From contig JBANSL010000009.1 of NCBI GenBank assembly GCA_037127255.1, positions 40,400,475 to 40,464,474 of the forward strand: a stretch of 64,000 nucleotides of DNA. The letters are read 5' to 3'. Origin of the DNA: Persicaria tinctoria (taxonomy: Eukaryota > Streptophyta > Magnoliopsida > Caryophyllales > Polygonaceae). The translations under genes and the position numbers were made by a program. How positions within the stretch are numbered: position 1 is the stretch's first letter; the number at the start of each line of letters is the position of its first letter. Shown here in pieces: positions 51,591 to 62,579 of the stretch. Below the pieces are notes generated by a model. That model was given only the letters and a program-made list of their open reading frames with translations. It was not told the DNA's origin and ran no database searches.

Positions 51591-52816
51591 TGATAGAGTA
51601 TATTTTAGTCATGTTTTTAGTATAGATTTGCATAGTAGTTTAGAGCATTTTTACCTATTTTATAGCTTATTTAGTATTATTTGCTATTTGGAATCTACAC
51701 TAGTATTTTTATATATTTCAGGCATTTTCGAGCTGGATCGTATAAATTTGGAGATTACTTGCAAAAAAATGTGGATTATTTTACAAATTGAAGGATGGGC
51801 CAATTGTGCGCTATATGTACTTTTGCAATTCGGACGGTGCAAGGCAGGAGGAGCCACACGGCTTACAAATGTTCTATATTTACTTTCCATGGTTTCGTTA
51901 GATAAAATAGGTTAGTTAGATAGAATTAATATACTCCGTATTAGATTAGTTGGATAGATAGATTAGGGTATTAGGTTTATATATATATTGATTCATACGG
52001 CAAGAGAAGAGGAGGCCGAATGTGACAGTGATCGGCCGATTGATTTCTATTGCTTTTTAACCCTAATTACGTTTTGTTTTATTTTTATGGAGACCTAAAC
52101 TCTCCCGTTTTATCTACGATTTGAAGCTTTATTTGATTGAGTTGTGAGGTTCTGAATCTTGTCTCTTATTTCCTATATTTGAATGTTTCGATTTCTTTGT
52201 GCTTGAATGATTGATTGTTTTATTTTATCTTGTCTGATCAACTTGGTAGAATCAATTCAATTGCTAGGGTTTTGTAGATTCCTGATTGTGAACCTTAACC
52301 CAAGTGGCAAACTTATCCCTTTAAGACTGATTGAACTAATTGGATGGGTAGGAAGTTGGATGTGTTGTTAAATCCCTCTTTAGGGACTGCAAATACCTTG
52401 GTTAATCTCTGGTCTTAAAGCTATCAATTGGGTTAAATCCTTCTTTAGAGACTGTTCGATTGATAAGGGTTTCTAGGACTGATTGGACTAGTAACTATAT
52501 TAGGTCGGGACAATGGCATTCATAGGAATAATAAAAGGACAAGATGAAGTTACAATATCAATTCAACCAAATAAAGTGGATAGTTGTAGGTAGAACGATT
52601 TTCTCTAAATTGCTTTCCATTAATTTGTTTATAGTTTATTTTATTTTCTTTCTTATTTTCATCAACCAAAACCCTCTTTCATATTAATTGGTAAATAAAC
52701 TTAACTTAGGAATAACTTTATTCTCTGTGGGATCGACTCGTGCTTACCACGCTACATTAGTTAAGTAGGTTCGAATTTATTTTGATACGGTTTAGGCGAC
52801 TAAAAACCGCCCATCA
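51591..52816 (+). repeat. Array 2 LTR 4 (1226 bp)
   Basis: TG...CA; lacks the 15-bp segment. Almost identical to LTR 3 apart from isolated bases. Confidence 0.9.
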
Positions 52817-52819
52817 AAT

Positions 52820-52837
52820 TGGCGCCGTTGCCGGGGA
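52820..52837 (+). promoter_or_regulatory. Primer-binding site (tRNA-Asp), unit 4
   Basis: TGGCGCCGTTGCCGGGGA, three bases after LTR 4. Confidence 0.92.
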
Positions 52838-52974
52838 ATCAAAGTTTATTTCTTTGTTTTGTGTGTTTGCCAATTATTGTATATAACTAATTTTGTTGTG
52901 AGCCTATCTTACGGTTCATAACACCCGTGCTACTAACAATTTGTGTTCATGTGTCTAGGTGTGTGTCTCTAAAG

Positions 52975-53499
52975 ATGACTCATGGTTTATTTTGTGATTT
53001 TTGCGGGGTTTCTAATCATATATTTAAAGATTGTCCCGTATTTAGGGTTCCGATCGGAAAGGTTAAGGAAGTACATCATTTGTGCAAAACTCAACTTTCT
53101 CGTGAGATGAATATCATACATGAGATTGCACAATTAGAGCTCCAAATCTGACAACTAGAGCCTCCATGTCTAGCTCCACAAACATCACACGAATCGTCCA
53201 TGTTGCCCCTTATGGAAAAACACTTTGCCGCAATGGAGTCCCAAATTATAATGATCCAAACTGATTTCAATAACGAGATGAAGCGGATCCAAATGGCTCA
53301 CCAAATTACAATTCCAATTATTTCAGAGATTTTTCCTAGGGAGACGGAGGTGGTGGTTAGTGACGACTACGCTATCATCTCTCTTGACAAGGAGATCTTA
53401 GAAGAATGGATAGATGAGCAAGATGAGGAAAATTTCACAATGGGGATTCTATTGTTTGAATTTAATGAGGGTGCAAATGGACAAAGAGCTAAAAGATGA
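52975..53499 (+). pseudogene. Gag-like zinc-knuckle ORF, unit 4, interrupted
   Basis: The same reading frame as units 1-3, but a single base change creates TGA at 53149-53151, where the other units have GGA. The knuckle is kept, while the acidic C-terminal part is cut off and remains open only as a separate downstream stretch (53200-53499). This is the one disabling change among the four copies. Confidence 0.85.
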
Positions 53500-56400
53500 C
53501 AAAAGAGGAGCGCATATTCTGAAAAGCCACCAATGGAACTGAATCGGTGGAATTACATATCCTCTGCAGAGAGTCATGCTCGAGAGTTTGACAAGTTTTT
53601 AAGGGTTTTAACAATGTCTGAATCGATCTTAGAGAGATTGTGAGCAACCCAAGGTAATTTTTTTTCTTTTTTCCTTTTTATTTTTAGTTAGGATTAAATT
53701 TTCAGATTCTTTTTTTTATTATTTTCGTTAAAATAAAATAAAATTAAAATTGCCGAGAGCACCTAGTTTTAGATTTAATTTTTTTTAGGTTATAGATTAC
53801 TGTTTTTTTTTTTTGTTTTTTTTTTTATTAAAAAAAATCCCGTCTCCCTCGTTCTTTCCCTTCTCTCTGCCCATCTCAAACGCGCCGCTGGAGCCCTTCT
53901 TCACCGCACCAGCCCCCCCCCCCCCCTCTCCAACCTTGGCCGCCACCGTCCCTTGGCCGCCTCTCGCTCTCTCACCATTCCACCATCCTCCTCACCGGGA
54001 TTAATCTTGTTTCATCTGTTGTCCCCCATTCCGGCGACTCCCTCTCCGGATCGCTGGATTTCCCCCTCACCCGATCCTTCTGTCATCTCACCGCCGGCGA
54101 CTTCCCAGTATCGCTGAAATTCCTCGCGTTTCGCTGCTAGTCAACAGATTGGTCCCGCCTTCCACACCAAGGCCACCAGCGAAACTACTTTCCCCACCTC
54201 CAGTCCATCGTTGTCTCACCGCAATTCCCCGATATCCCCGTTCGCAATCAACAATCCGCCTTCGCCGCTGTTGCTCCTTGTGGATGTGATTCCTCTCGAC
54301 CTGACTCTGACTCGAGTGCGACTTGTACTTCACTATCGGCAGGTGAGTGAAGGTATACTTGAATTTCCACTTCGAGATTTCTATACTAGGTTGTATTATT
54401 GTCTTGGCTTGGATTTGATCGGTTACGACTGAGATTATGCTTGCTTATTAGTTGAATTGGTGCTCAAGATTGGCAGTGCAACTTAATTGCTTAAATTTGA
54501 CATTTCGATCCTGATGTGTTCGATTCTAGACTGTTGATTTTTGTTGCGGTTGAATTTTTTATGGTTTTGTTGGAATTTGAAGGGAAGTTATTTTCATATG
54601 CTAAATTTTGTATGGTATGTTGAAGCTCCTACACTCCCTGTAGCTGGTTGACTTCTTCTAGCTATATTTGAATTAGCTGAGTATTTTTAATCAGTCTCGA
54701 GTGCTATTGTTATCAAAACAAGCCTAACTTTGAGGCGGTGCCCATTTTCGCTAGGTTGCTCCCTGAAATCACTTGAATTGCATGTTTCTAAATTGTCATA
54801 AGTGATTGAGCATCTATTGATAAGCTGATTTTTTTTTTATACTGGGTTGTGTTATTTCTTTCCCTTAGATGATATCATTATGTTGGAAAGTTGGATTGCT
54901 TTGTCCCGTGTGTTTTCTTTGCTTTTAGTTTTGGCCAGGACCAATTGCAAAGGGATATGCCATACCGTTCCGACTCCAAGAAGGTTCACAAATGCGTATT
55001 GCATCCAGTAGGGAGTGGCGGGCGAATTTTTTGCTTCGAATCTCCGTCCGATTACTATGAGAGTTGCTGGTTTTTTGGGTCTATTCGGAGGCTACACCAC
55101 TACCTCTTTTTGAGCTGAGAGCTTGTCTTTGAATGCCTGATTACATTGTGAGATTCTTCTACCTCTTCCATTCTATTTCATTACTTTGAGGACAAAGTAC
55201 GATTTTAAGCACGGGGTGGGGAATTCAAGTGTAGCTCCGTCTTTATATATATGTTAGTTTTCTGTTTTTTGTTTTTTATTTTAATTTTTTTTATGCAATT
55301 CATTGCATTTAGATGTTATTAACGATACACATCTTGGTTTAGTTTGTCCTCTAATTCATTCTTATGATCTTAATTGCGTAAATCCCATGATTTGATTGGA
55401 TTGCTTGAAAATGATTTTTAGAGCATGATTTGAGAATATAATTGAGAAAGTATGGTTCATAGTTAAGGTTTAATTAAAATCTAAAAAAATATAACCCTTT
55501 GTGAGTTTCTTTTGGCCTTATAGGGGCTATTCATAATTATTTCCCTTTTGCTTTTATAGTGTGATTATACTCTCCATATGCTTGTTTTTCAATACCGTAT
55601 TGCACATATTTGTTGCTTGTAAATTTCAAATGATTGAGGCATGTTTTCTTTAGCCATATTATACCCTATCTACCTTACATATTATCCTCTGCTTGAAGCC
55701 CATTTGATCCTTAGAGCATATTATTTTTTATAGCTCCACAAAAATATATCATAGCCAATGATTAGCCTGACCCTATCCGGGAATTAGGAGGAGAATTGGT
55801 GAAAAATCTTTATGTTGGAGTTGCTTTGAGTGGAGATGATGTATGTATAGTTGTGCATTGTGAGAGGCATAGCCAAAATAAGGTAACCCTTCTTGCATAA
55901 TAGAGATGACTTATTACTAGGGGCCTAAGGAGGATAAAATTCACTTAGGAGTAAAAGTCTAGTAAGCTTGGACCTAGGGAGGATAAAATTCACCTAGGGG
56001 CAAAAGTAAGCATGAAAGAAAAAAAAAAGTCATCATCCGAATGAAAAAAAATGCATGAGTTGTATGGTTATTGAAATCGAAGAGCTTATTGATGTGTATT
56101 GGAGTTTATGTTATTGGAATGGTTTGCAAAATATGGAAGTTTTGTTGTTATTCTGGTTGGTTATTCCTTTTTCCCGTATTTTTAGCACCACATGCCTAAA
56201 TATTTCTCATGCCTTATGTTCCTACCAAAGCCCCATTACAGCCTTATAAAAGTCCTCATGATGTTATTTGCAAGTGACAACTTTCACGGTGAGTATTTTG
56301 GATTGAGTTGAGAGTTGAACTTTAAAGACTAAACACATGAGAGCTTGAGTAAAACACATTATCCCGGTGAGTTTGGATTAAATTTGCTTTTACTATTGGA

Positions 56401-56533
56401 TCGCTCATATATTTGCTATGATATTTGTTCTCTTATTCATGGCTCCTATTGCTTGATGTTGCTTTTCTATAACTAAGTATGAAGATCTTATTCATTGCTT
56501 GAGGACAAGCAAAAGTCTAAGCATGGGGTAGTT

Positions 56534-57759
56534 TGATAGAGTATATTTTAGTCATGTTTTTAGTATAGATTTGCATAGTAGTTTAGAGCATTTTTACCTA
56601 TTTTATAGCTTATTTAGTATTATTTGCTATTTGGAATCTACACTAGTATTTTTATATATTTCAGGCATTTTCGAGCTGGATCGTATAAATTTGGAGATTA
56701 CTTGCAAAAAAATGTGGATTATTTTACAAATTGAAGGATGGGCCAATTGTGCGCTATATGTACTTTTGCAATTCGGACGGTGCAAGGCAGGAGGAGCCAC
56801 ACGGCTTACAAATGTTCTATATTTACTTTCCATGGTTTCGTTAGATAAAATAGGTTAGTTAGATAGAATTAATATACTCCGTATTAGATTAGTTGGATAG
56901 ATAGATTAGGGTATTAGGTTTATATATATATTGATTCATACGGCAAGAGAAGAGGAGGCCGAATGTGACAGTGATCGGCCGATTGATTTCTATTGCTTTT
57001 TAACCCTAATTACGTTTTGTTTTATTTTTATGGAGACCTAAACTCTCCCGTTTTATCTACGATTTGAAGCTTTATTTGATTGAGTTGTGAGGTTCTGAAT
57101 CTTGTCTCTTATTTTCTATATTTGAATGTTTCGATTTCTTTGTGCTTGAATGATTGATTGTTTTATTTTATCTTGTCTGATCAACTTGGTAGAATCAATT
57201 CAATTGCTAGGGTTTTGTAGATTCCTGATTGTGAACCTTAACCCAAGTGGCAAACTTATCCCTTTAAGACTGATTGAACTAATTGGATGGGTAGGAAGTT
57301 GGATGTGTTGTTAAATCCCTCTTTAGGGACTGCAAATACCTTGGTTAATCTCTGGTCTTAAAGCTATCAATTGGGTTAAATCCTTCTTTAGAGACTGTTC
57401 GATTGATAAGGGTTTCTAGGACTGATTGGACTAGTAACTATATTAGGTCGGGACAATGACATTCATAGGAATAATAAAAGGACAAGATGAAGTTACAATA
57501 TCAATTCAACCAAATAAAGTGGATAGTTGTAGGTAGAACGATTTTCTCTAAATTGCTTTCCATTAATTTGTTTATAGTTTATTTTATTTTCTTTCTTATT
57601 TTCATCAACCAAAACCCTCTTTCATATTAATTGGTAAATAAACTTAACTTAGGAATAACTTTATTCTCTGTGGGATCGACTCGTGCTTACCACGCTACAT
57701 TAGTTAAGTAGGTTCGAATTTATTTTGATACGGTTTAGGCGACTAAAAACCGTCCATCA
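56534..57759 (+). repeat. Array 2 LTR 5 (1226 bp), right end of array
   Basis: It begins TGATAGAG and ends CGTCCATCA, with T for C near the end. It is followed by AGTAC and unrelated sequence instead of a primer site, so this is the outer 3' LTR. The left end of the array is lost, so the target duplication cannot be checked. Confidence 0.9.
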
Positions 57760-57895
57760 AGTACCTTTTCGAGGATGGTAATTGATTGCAGGGTTATATG
57801 TCAATGAATCTAATATGTTGAGAGTTTTGATTTCTTCCCCTGAATGACAAATAAAAGTATTGCTTGAGGACAAACAAGCTTAAGTATGGGGTGTT
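57760..57895 (+). mobile_element. 3' internal tail of another Tat/Athila-like element
   Basis: A short stretch ends in GAGGACAAACAAGCTTAAG then TATGGGGTGTT, a purine-rich tract of the same plan as in array 2, directly before TGATGTGAGCC. Array 2 apparently lies inside or against this older element. Confidence 0.6.
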
Positions 57896-58269
57896 TGATG
57901 TGAGCCTAATTCGCCATGTTTTACACTTATTTCTATATCGATTTCTGCATATATTGCGTACATTTGGGTTAGAACAATACAAAATCTGTGTATTTTACAC
58001 TTATTTGCAATATATGGAGGTCTACACAAGTTTTGGTTATATTTGGCAGAAATCGGACGCACTTTGGAGCTTAAAGGAAACTCATGGAGAAGCTAAGGAT
58101 GGTGCAGCTGGAGAAAACGCCATTTTTCGGTATTCATCATTTGGATTCAAGCTTTGAAGTCTTCATGAAAGTTGTAGCCCTCGAAAAGAGCTTTCCAACG
58201 CATGGTCATATGCGTCCATCCGAAGAACGAGGACTCGGGAAAGTGTGTTTCAAGAACAGAGCATAAAGC

Positions 58270-58810
58270 TGAGAGAACTCTACTCGATCTCGAGTACACC
58301 GTACTCGATCTCGACGAGGGCTGGTCGAGCAGAGCTGATCGAGGACACTGAGTCAGAGACAACCCGATCCCGGAACCCTACTCGATCTCGAGGAGGCCTT
58401 GTCGAGATCGACGACACCTTAGTGCCATGTCCGGAGTCGACGATCTGTCGAGAAGCCGAGCCAACTCTACTCGATCTCGAGGAGATCTAGTCGAGATCGA
58501 CGAGCCCCGAGTCCAAATCCGAGCCGGTCAAGCAGAGCCACCCGGGAAGACCTAGTCGATGAGCCAATCCTACTCGAGACAGAGGAAGGCTACTCGAGAT
58601 CGACTAGACCTGTGAGTCATGTCCGAGTCACATCGAGCACCAGCTAGCCGAGACGCCGAGTCGACCAACAATCCTACTCGAGACAGAGAAGGGCTACTCG
58701 AGATCGACAAGATCCTTGTCGAGATCGACGAGCAAAGTTCAAAAACGCGTTACGCGGTTGAGCAATCCGAGTCGAGCTGGGATTCCTTGGACACGAAGGA
58801 GGTCGAGTAG
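58270..58810 (+). repeat. TCGAGATCGA-rich imperfect repeats
   Basis: Variants of CTACTCGATCTCGAGGAG and TAGTCGAGATCGACGAG recur about ten times in both orientations with irregular spacing. The core is near-palindromic. Similar pieces (TAGTCGACATCGACGA) occur again at about 59685-59720. Confidence 0.75.
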
Positions 58811-59063
58811 GCCGAAATCTATCATCATCTATCTATGGAAGGAAGATCTAACAACATGAAGACATATTACCTAGTTTAGATATAGTTTTCCTTTAAAGAT
58901 TTATTTCGTTTAAGCAATTTATTTATCTTTAAGCTTTAAGTAGATATAGATAGAAGATTCTATCCTTGATTAGCAAGGATTAGAAGGCTATAAATAAAGC
59001 CCTAGGGGGTTGATTTTCATTCATTCAAGCAAAGCCGTCTTCGGGCGCAAGGAGAGGGAGGAG

Positions 59064-59064
<1 letters not shown>

Positions 59065-59128
<64 letters not shown>
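59065..59128 (+). repeat. (GA)n microsatellite
   Basis: About 31 GA dinucleotides downstream of the putative TATA box of the surrounding LTR. Confidence 0.95.
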
Positions 59129-59130
<2 letters not shown>

Positions 59131-59842
59131 CGAGAGAGGAGAGAGAGGAGGAACGTTTGGAAGGTTTTGTAAGTTTTAGTTTATTTTATGTCAAAGTTAA
59201 TTTCTTTCATCATGTTTGCTTTCTAATTTTTCTTCTGCTAGGGTTGGGGTGATCCCAACATAGATATGTAAGTTTTGTTTGATTTGTGAATTCATGATTT
59301 TGTGTGTCTTTATTATCATCTACTTATGTGCTTAATCCTTTGCGACAGTCGAGGACAATTCCTTATTTGCAATTATGAAGCGAAAGTGAATTAATTATTA
59401 ATTTGGATAGTAATTAGGCTTTGCCTGCGAAAGTTGGTTGATCCTAATTAAGAAAAGGTAGTAACACTTAGGGTTTATGCGAAAGCCTCTATATTCCTAT
59501 TTGTTAATAACGAAAGTTATTTGATATAAAGCATGCATCTTTATGTGATTTATGATCTGCGCATATGTTTATTGTTGTGGTGATCCCTAACCTTGGAAGT
59601 TTGCATCTTTATTTATTTTATTTCATTATTTTTATCCTGCAAAGTTACCCGACACCGACCACCTCTTCTTCTATCATTCCCTTGACATCGACCAAGTCTT
59701 AGTCGACATCGACGACAACCTCCCCACCTTTTCCCGCTATCCCTGAACCCCATAACACACTAAACCTAGAACCGCTGACTTCTCTCCTGAGGACGAACCT
59801 GACTCCCCTATACTATAGCGGGGGTCTTGACTACAAATTTAT

Positions 59843-60382
59843 TTGGTCGAGAAACCCTCTCGTCACCAACCTTTATATTCTACAGATTTTCTGAACGGCA
59901 TAAAAAGTTATGGCATCCCAAATCATGTTTTGAGACTTAAGGTTGGTGTTCCTATTATTTTAATGAGAAATATAGACCAATCTGCTGGCTTGTGTAATGG
60001 AACCAGGTTGATAACCACTCGGTTAAGTAACCACATCATTGAGGCAAAGGTTATCTCAGGCAGAACTGTTGGAGATCAAGTGTTCATCCCTCGCATGGTC
60101 ATGTCCCCTTCCAACACAACTTTACCGTTCAAGTTTCAAAGACGCCGATTTCCATTGGCGGTTTGTTTTGCAATGACGATTAACAAGAGCCAAGGTCAAT
60201 CTTTGTCTCAAGTTGGGTTGTACCTCAGGAAGCCAGTGTTTACTCATGGGCAATTTTATGTTGCAATCTCAAGGGTTAAGAGCAAATCCGGCTTGAAGAT
60301 TTTGTCATGTGATAAGGAAGGTCAACCATTGAACACTACAACTAATGTCGTCTATAAAGAAGTATTTCAGAATTTGACATAA
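59843..60382 (+). pseudogene. Helitron PIF1-like helicase, C-terminal fragment
   Basis: In plant Helitrons this domain unwinds DNA during rolling-circle transposition. The fragment keeps the late helicase region: LKVGVPIILMRN, SAGLCNGTRL, AMTINKSQGQS and YVAISRVKS appear in the expected order and spacing, ending in a normal stop. The ATP-binding Walker A and B motifs and the whole Rep nuclease lie upstream and are absent. The open frame has no ATG at its start, which agrees with a 5' truncation. About 179 codons remain of a protein that is usually over 1,000. Confidence 0.9.
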
Positions 60383-60861
60383 CTAGGTATTCTCTAAACT
60401 GTAAATTGTTACCATGTGAATTGAACTCTGGAACAATTAAGTGACATCTCACGGATGGTCCTTTGTTCATCACTTCAGGGCAAGATGCTTACAAGGTCGT
60501 TGACGCTTTTCCTAATAAGAAGACTCTCCCATCAGCAAAGTATTAATTTGTGTCCAACAAATTAATACTTTGCTGATGGTTCTGTAATTTTTATACCATG
60601 AAAACAGCTATGAGCTTTTTTTTTTATTAGCTTGAGGAAAGTTTGCTTTACTAAAGCCTATCAAATTTGCTGTAGGTTTTGGAAAAAGTCTCTCCGTCTT
60701 GAAATATGTTTAGGCTTTTCATATTCTGTTGAACTTTACTGTTTTTATTTTATTGAATCTCGGACTTAATTATTCCATATAATAATTCAAATCAGTGAAT
60801 ATAATATCAATTAAACTGTCTGACATCTGAAATTTACATTTGAAAAACACAGGTACACTAG

Positions 60862-61017
60862 GTCTTCATTGAGCAAGATAATGTGCCCATTGCTTCCTAC
60901 CATGTGCACATGAAGCCATTTGCATTTCTCCAGCTCCCGCGCCATCATTTCAGCCTTGTAAATCAGCCAAGGGATGTTGCTTGCTGCCAGATAGGTGAAT
61001 TCGGGTTAGGTTACTAA
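60862..61017 (+). other. Exon-like segment inside the Helitron
   Basis: An open stretch of 51 codons follows an ACAG acceptor-like site (60849-60852). It contains EQDNVPIASYHVHMKPFAF and has coding-like composition in otherwise AT-rich DNA, with GT near 60994 as a possible donor. A TAG lies four codons after the putative acceptor. The parent gene is not recognised. Helitrons often carry host gene pieces between helicase and 3' end. Confidence 0.35.
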
Positions 61018-61373
61018 AATGTCGATTGGCACTTTCTTTTTACGTTTTTATTTGTTCTAATTGTTTATTGTTGTATATTGCAGTTGTTTTGAAGATTTTG
61101 GTGTTCCACCTAGCATCATCCTATTCAATTAGACTTTAGGCTCATTTATCTATTTTGAATCAAACAAGAAACTTCGACTATATTTTTTCATTTAGTTAGT
61201 AGCCTTTAATTTTTCATTTTAAACTTACAATTTTTTATCTTTGATCTCTTTTTATTCTACGAGGACTCTCCACGTCGAACATCATTATTTCATTATGGCG
61301 GGTTTGCTTCAATGCTATATTATATCATCTAACCTCTATCAACTAACTATTGTACCATATAAATTATTCGATT

Positions 61374-61388
61374 CCGCGCATCGCGCGG
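61374..61388 (+). other. Helitron 3' terminal hairpin
   Basis: CCGCGC-ATC-GCGCGG forms a perfect 6-bp stem with a 3-base loop. CTAG at 61397-61400 and the following T complete the expected Helitron end. Confidence 0.92.
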
Positions 61389-61401
61389 GCACTATACTAG
61401 T

Positions 61402-62191
61402 CACTTTGATTTGATTTTCTGGGGAATTCATTAATTAAATTTAAATTTTGTTATATTTTTTTATTAGATAGATTTTGTTATAATTGATTCAACATATGTT
61501 GATTAACTTTGTGGTGATGAATTCTTTTTATGAAAATTAAATAGGGATTTTAATGCTATCCCATGTATAACCTTTTGCAGTGCATATTTCATGGGTTGTA
61601 TATGGCTCATATTTTGGAACCTGCTTGCGCTGTAATTGCTTCGCCCAAGCCGAAAAGCTTCCTTCAATTGGATCCAATACACATCGTTTCAGGTGATCAT
61701 TACTTGAAACGACACAGTCCGGAACTCTATCATGATGTCCTTGAGGACTGGTGTCGGGTACGTAAGTTTTACTTGGTCATTCGATCATTTCCACAACATT
61801 TTCAATTTATCTCACCTATATATAGGATCTAAAATTCTAGTTATATTCACTCTTTTCTTGACTACGTCGAGAATTTTTATCAAACTCTGATTGATCGATA
61901 TAACATTTGTTATATATATATGTTTAATATAAGATTTTACCCAGCTTCATTAGATATTGATATATTTTTACAAGATTTTACCCAACTTTAGTTGTTTTCA
62001 TTGTTTTTGTCCTTCCAATTTGCAGAACTACAATTATCTCCCCATCTACCAATGGACTAATGACAAACTTGTACAAGCTGCCCTCCATTTTATAGGGAGG
62101 TATTAACTTCTAAAGTTTACCTCCTTCACTCATGAAAATCTCAACCGCACACCGAAAACCTATGAGATATATGTACATGAAGTGAAATATA
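61402..62191 (+). other. Host DNA between Helitron and Copia element
   Basis: Mostly AT-rich, intron-like DNA that carries two exon-like segments, described separately. A 62107-62191 tail with no ORF leads to the Copia LTR. Confidence 0.55.
61581..62106 (+). CDS. Last two exons of an unrecognised host gene or gene fragment
   Basis: Exon 61581-61757 follows TTTTGCAG and ends at GTACGTAAG; it is open for exactly 59 codons. Exon 62026-62106 follows AATTTGCAG and continues in the same phase for 26 codons to TAA. Intact splice sites, matching phase and a proper stop argue for genuine exons. The joined tail contains SFLQLDPIHIVSGDHYLK and ends in FIGRY. I cannot name the family. The upstream part of the gene is missing or displaced, since the Helitron end lies only 180 bp before the first exon. 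It could be a live gene with the Helitron in an intron, or a stranded fragment. Confidence 0.5.
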
Positions 62192-62517
62192 TGTTGAGCT
62201 ATGTCCAAGCTCACACAGGCGTCACCGGCTGAAGCAACAGCATCAACAATTCGTCCTCATCATGAAGCTACATGGGAACACCTTAGAATGAGTTGTACAG
62301 GATTGTTCCTCATGTAACTAACTAGAGTTGTACAACCTTTGATGTTCAATTGTATAAATAGGTGCTCTTGCATCTGTAATCTCTCTCAATCTAATGAATC
62401 AAGAACTGTACACAGCTTCTCCAATTTTCCCGCCAATCTCAACTGTCTCCTTCTTCTTCCTTCTTCCTCCATTGATGAATTGCGCGAGAACTCAACTCAA
62501 TTAGGCGTCAATCAACA
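62192..62517 (+). repeat. Copia 5' LTR (326 bp)
   Basis: It begins TGTTGAGCTATG and ends GTCAATCAACA, with 6-bp inverted ends. TATAAATA at 62353-62360 is a well-placed TATA box. It is preceded by AAATA; the partner duplication is outside the window. Confidence 0.88.
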
Positions 62518-62531
62518 TGGTATCATAGCAC
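62518..62531 (+). promoter_or_regulatory. Primer-binding site (tRNA-iMet-like)
   Basis: TGGTATCATAGCAC directly follows the LTR. It has T where the consensus TGGTATCAGAGC has G. Confidence 0.8.
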
Positions 62532-62579
62532 AGTGAAGAATCGGATCCGCGGAATCTCGTGGTTGCTGGAATCGATCCA

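Larger units (their letters stand above)
52817..56533 (+). other. Array 2 internal region 4 (3717 bp)
   Basis: It groups with region 1 at most diagnostic sites (GGCCGCCTCTCG after the C run, GCTTGCTTATTAG, GACTAAACACATG). It also has private changes, including GAATTTTTTGCTTCG near 55025 and GTTTGCAAAATATGG near 56123. Confidence 0.85.
37020..57759 (+). mobile_element. Tandem array of a Tat/Athila-like non-autonomous retrotransposon
   Basis: Five LTRs (the first truncated) alternate with four internal regions at a spacing of 4957, 4939 and 4943 bp between LTR starts. Each internal region begins with an Asp-tRNA primer site and ends with a purine-rich tract before the next TG. No protease, reverse transcriptase or integrase is present; each unit encodes one short Gag-like ORF. 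The Asp-tRNA primer and the GAGGACAA...GGGG tract before the LTR are typical of the Tat/Athila branch of Gypsy. Sharing one LTR between neighbours is expected from unequal recombination between LTRs. Confidence 0.9.
57896..59835 (+). repeat. Probable 3' LTR of that element (about 1.94 kb)
   Basis: It begins TGATGTGAGCC after a purine tract and has a TATA box (TATAAATA, 58989-58996) followed by CCCTAGGG and a GA repeat. The right end is placed at CTTGACTACA by the TG...CA rule and by the start of Helitron sequence soon after. No second copy is in the window, so the boundaries are tentative. Several short ORFs (for example 58619-58810) are not supported. Confidence 0.5.
59840..61400 (+). mobile_element. 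Helitron 3' fragment
   Basis: It contains the C-terminal helicase part of a Helitron Rep/helicase protein, an exon-like segment, and a canonical 3' end: a GC hairpin eleven bases before a CTAG terminus, followed by T. The Rep part and the 5' TC end are missing; the left break is near 59840 against the preceding LTR. Confidence 0.88.

Noticed and set aside
59010..59252. 80-codon ORF with alternating arginine and glutamate
   Set aside because: Product of the (GA)n microsatellite.
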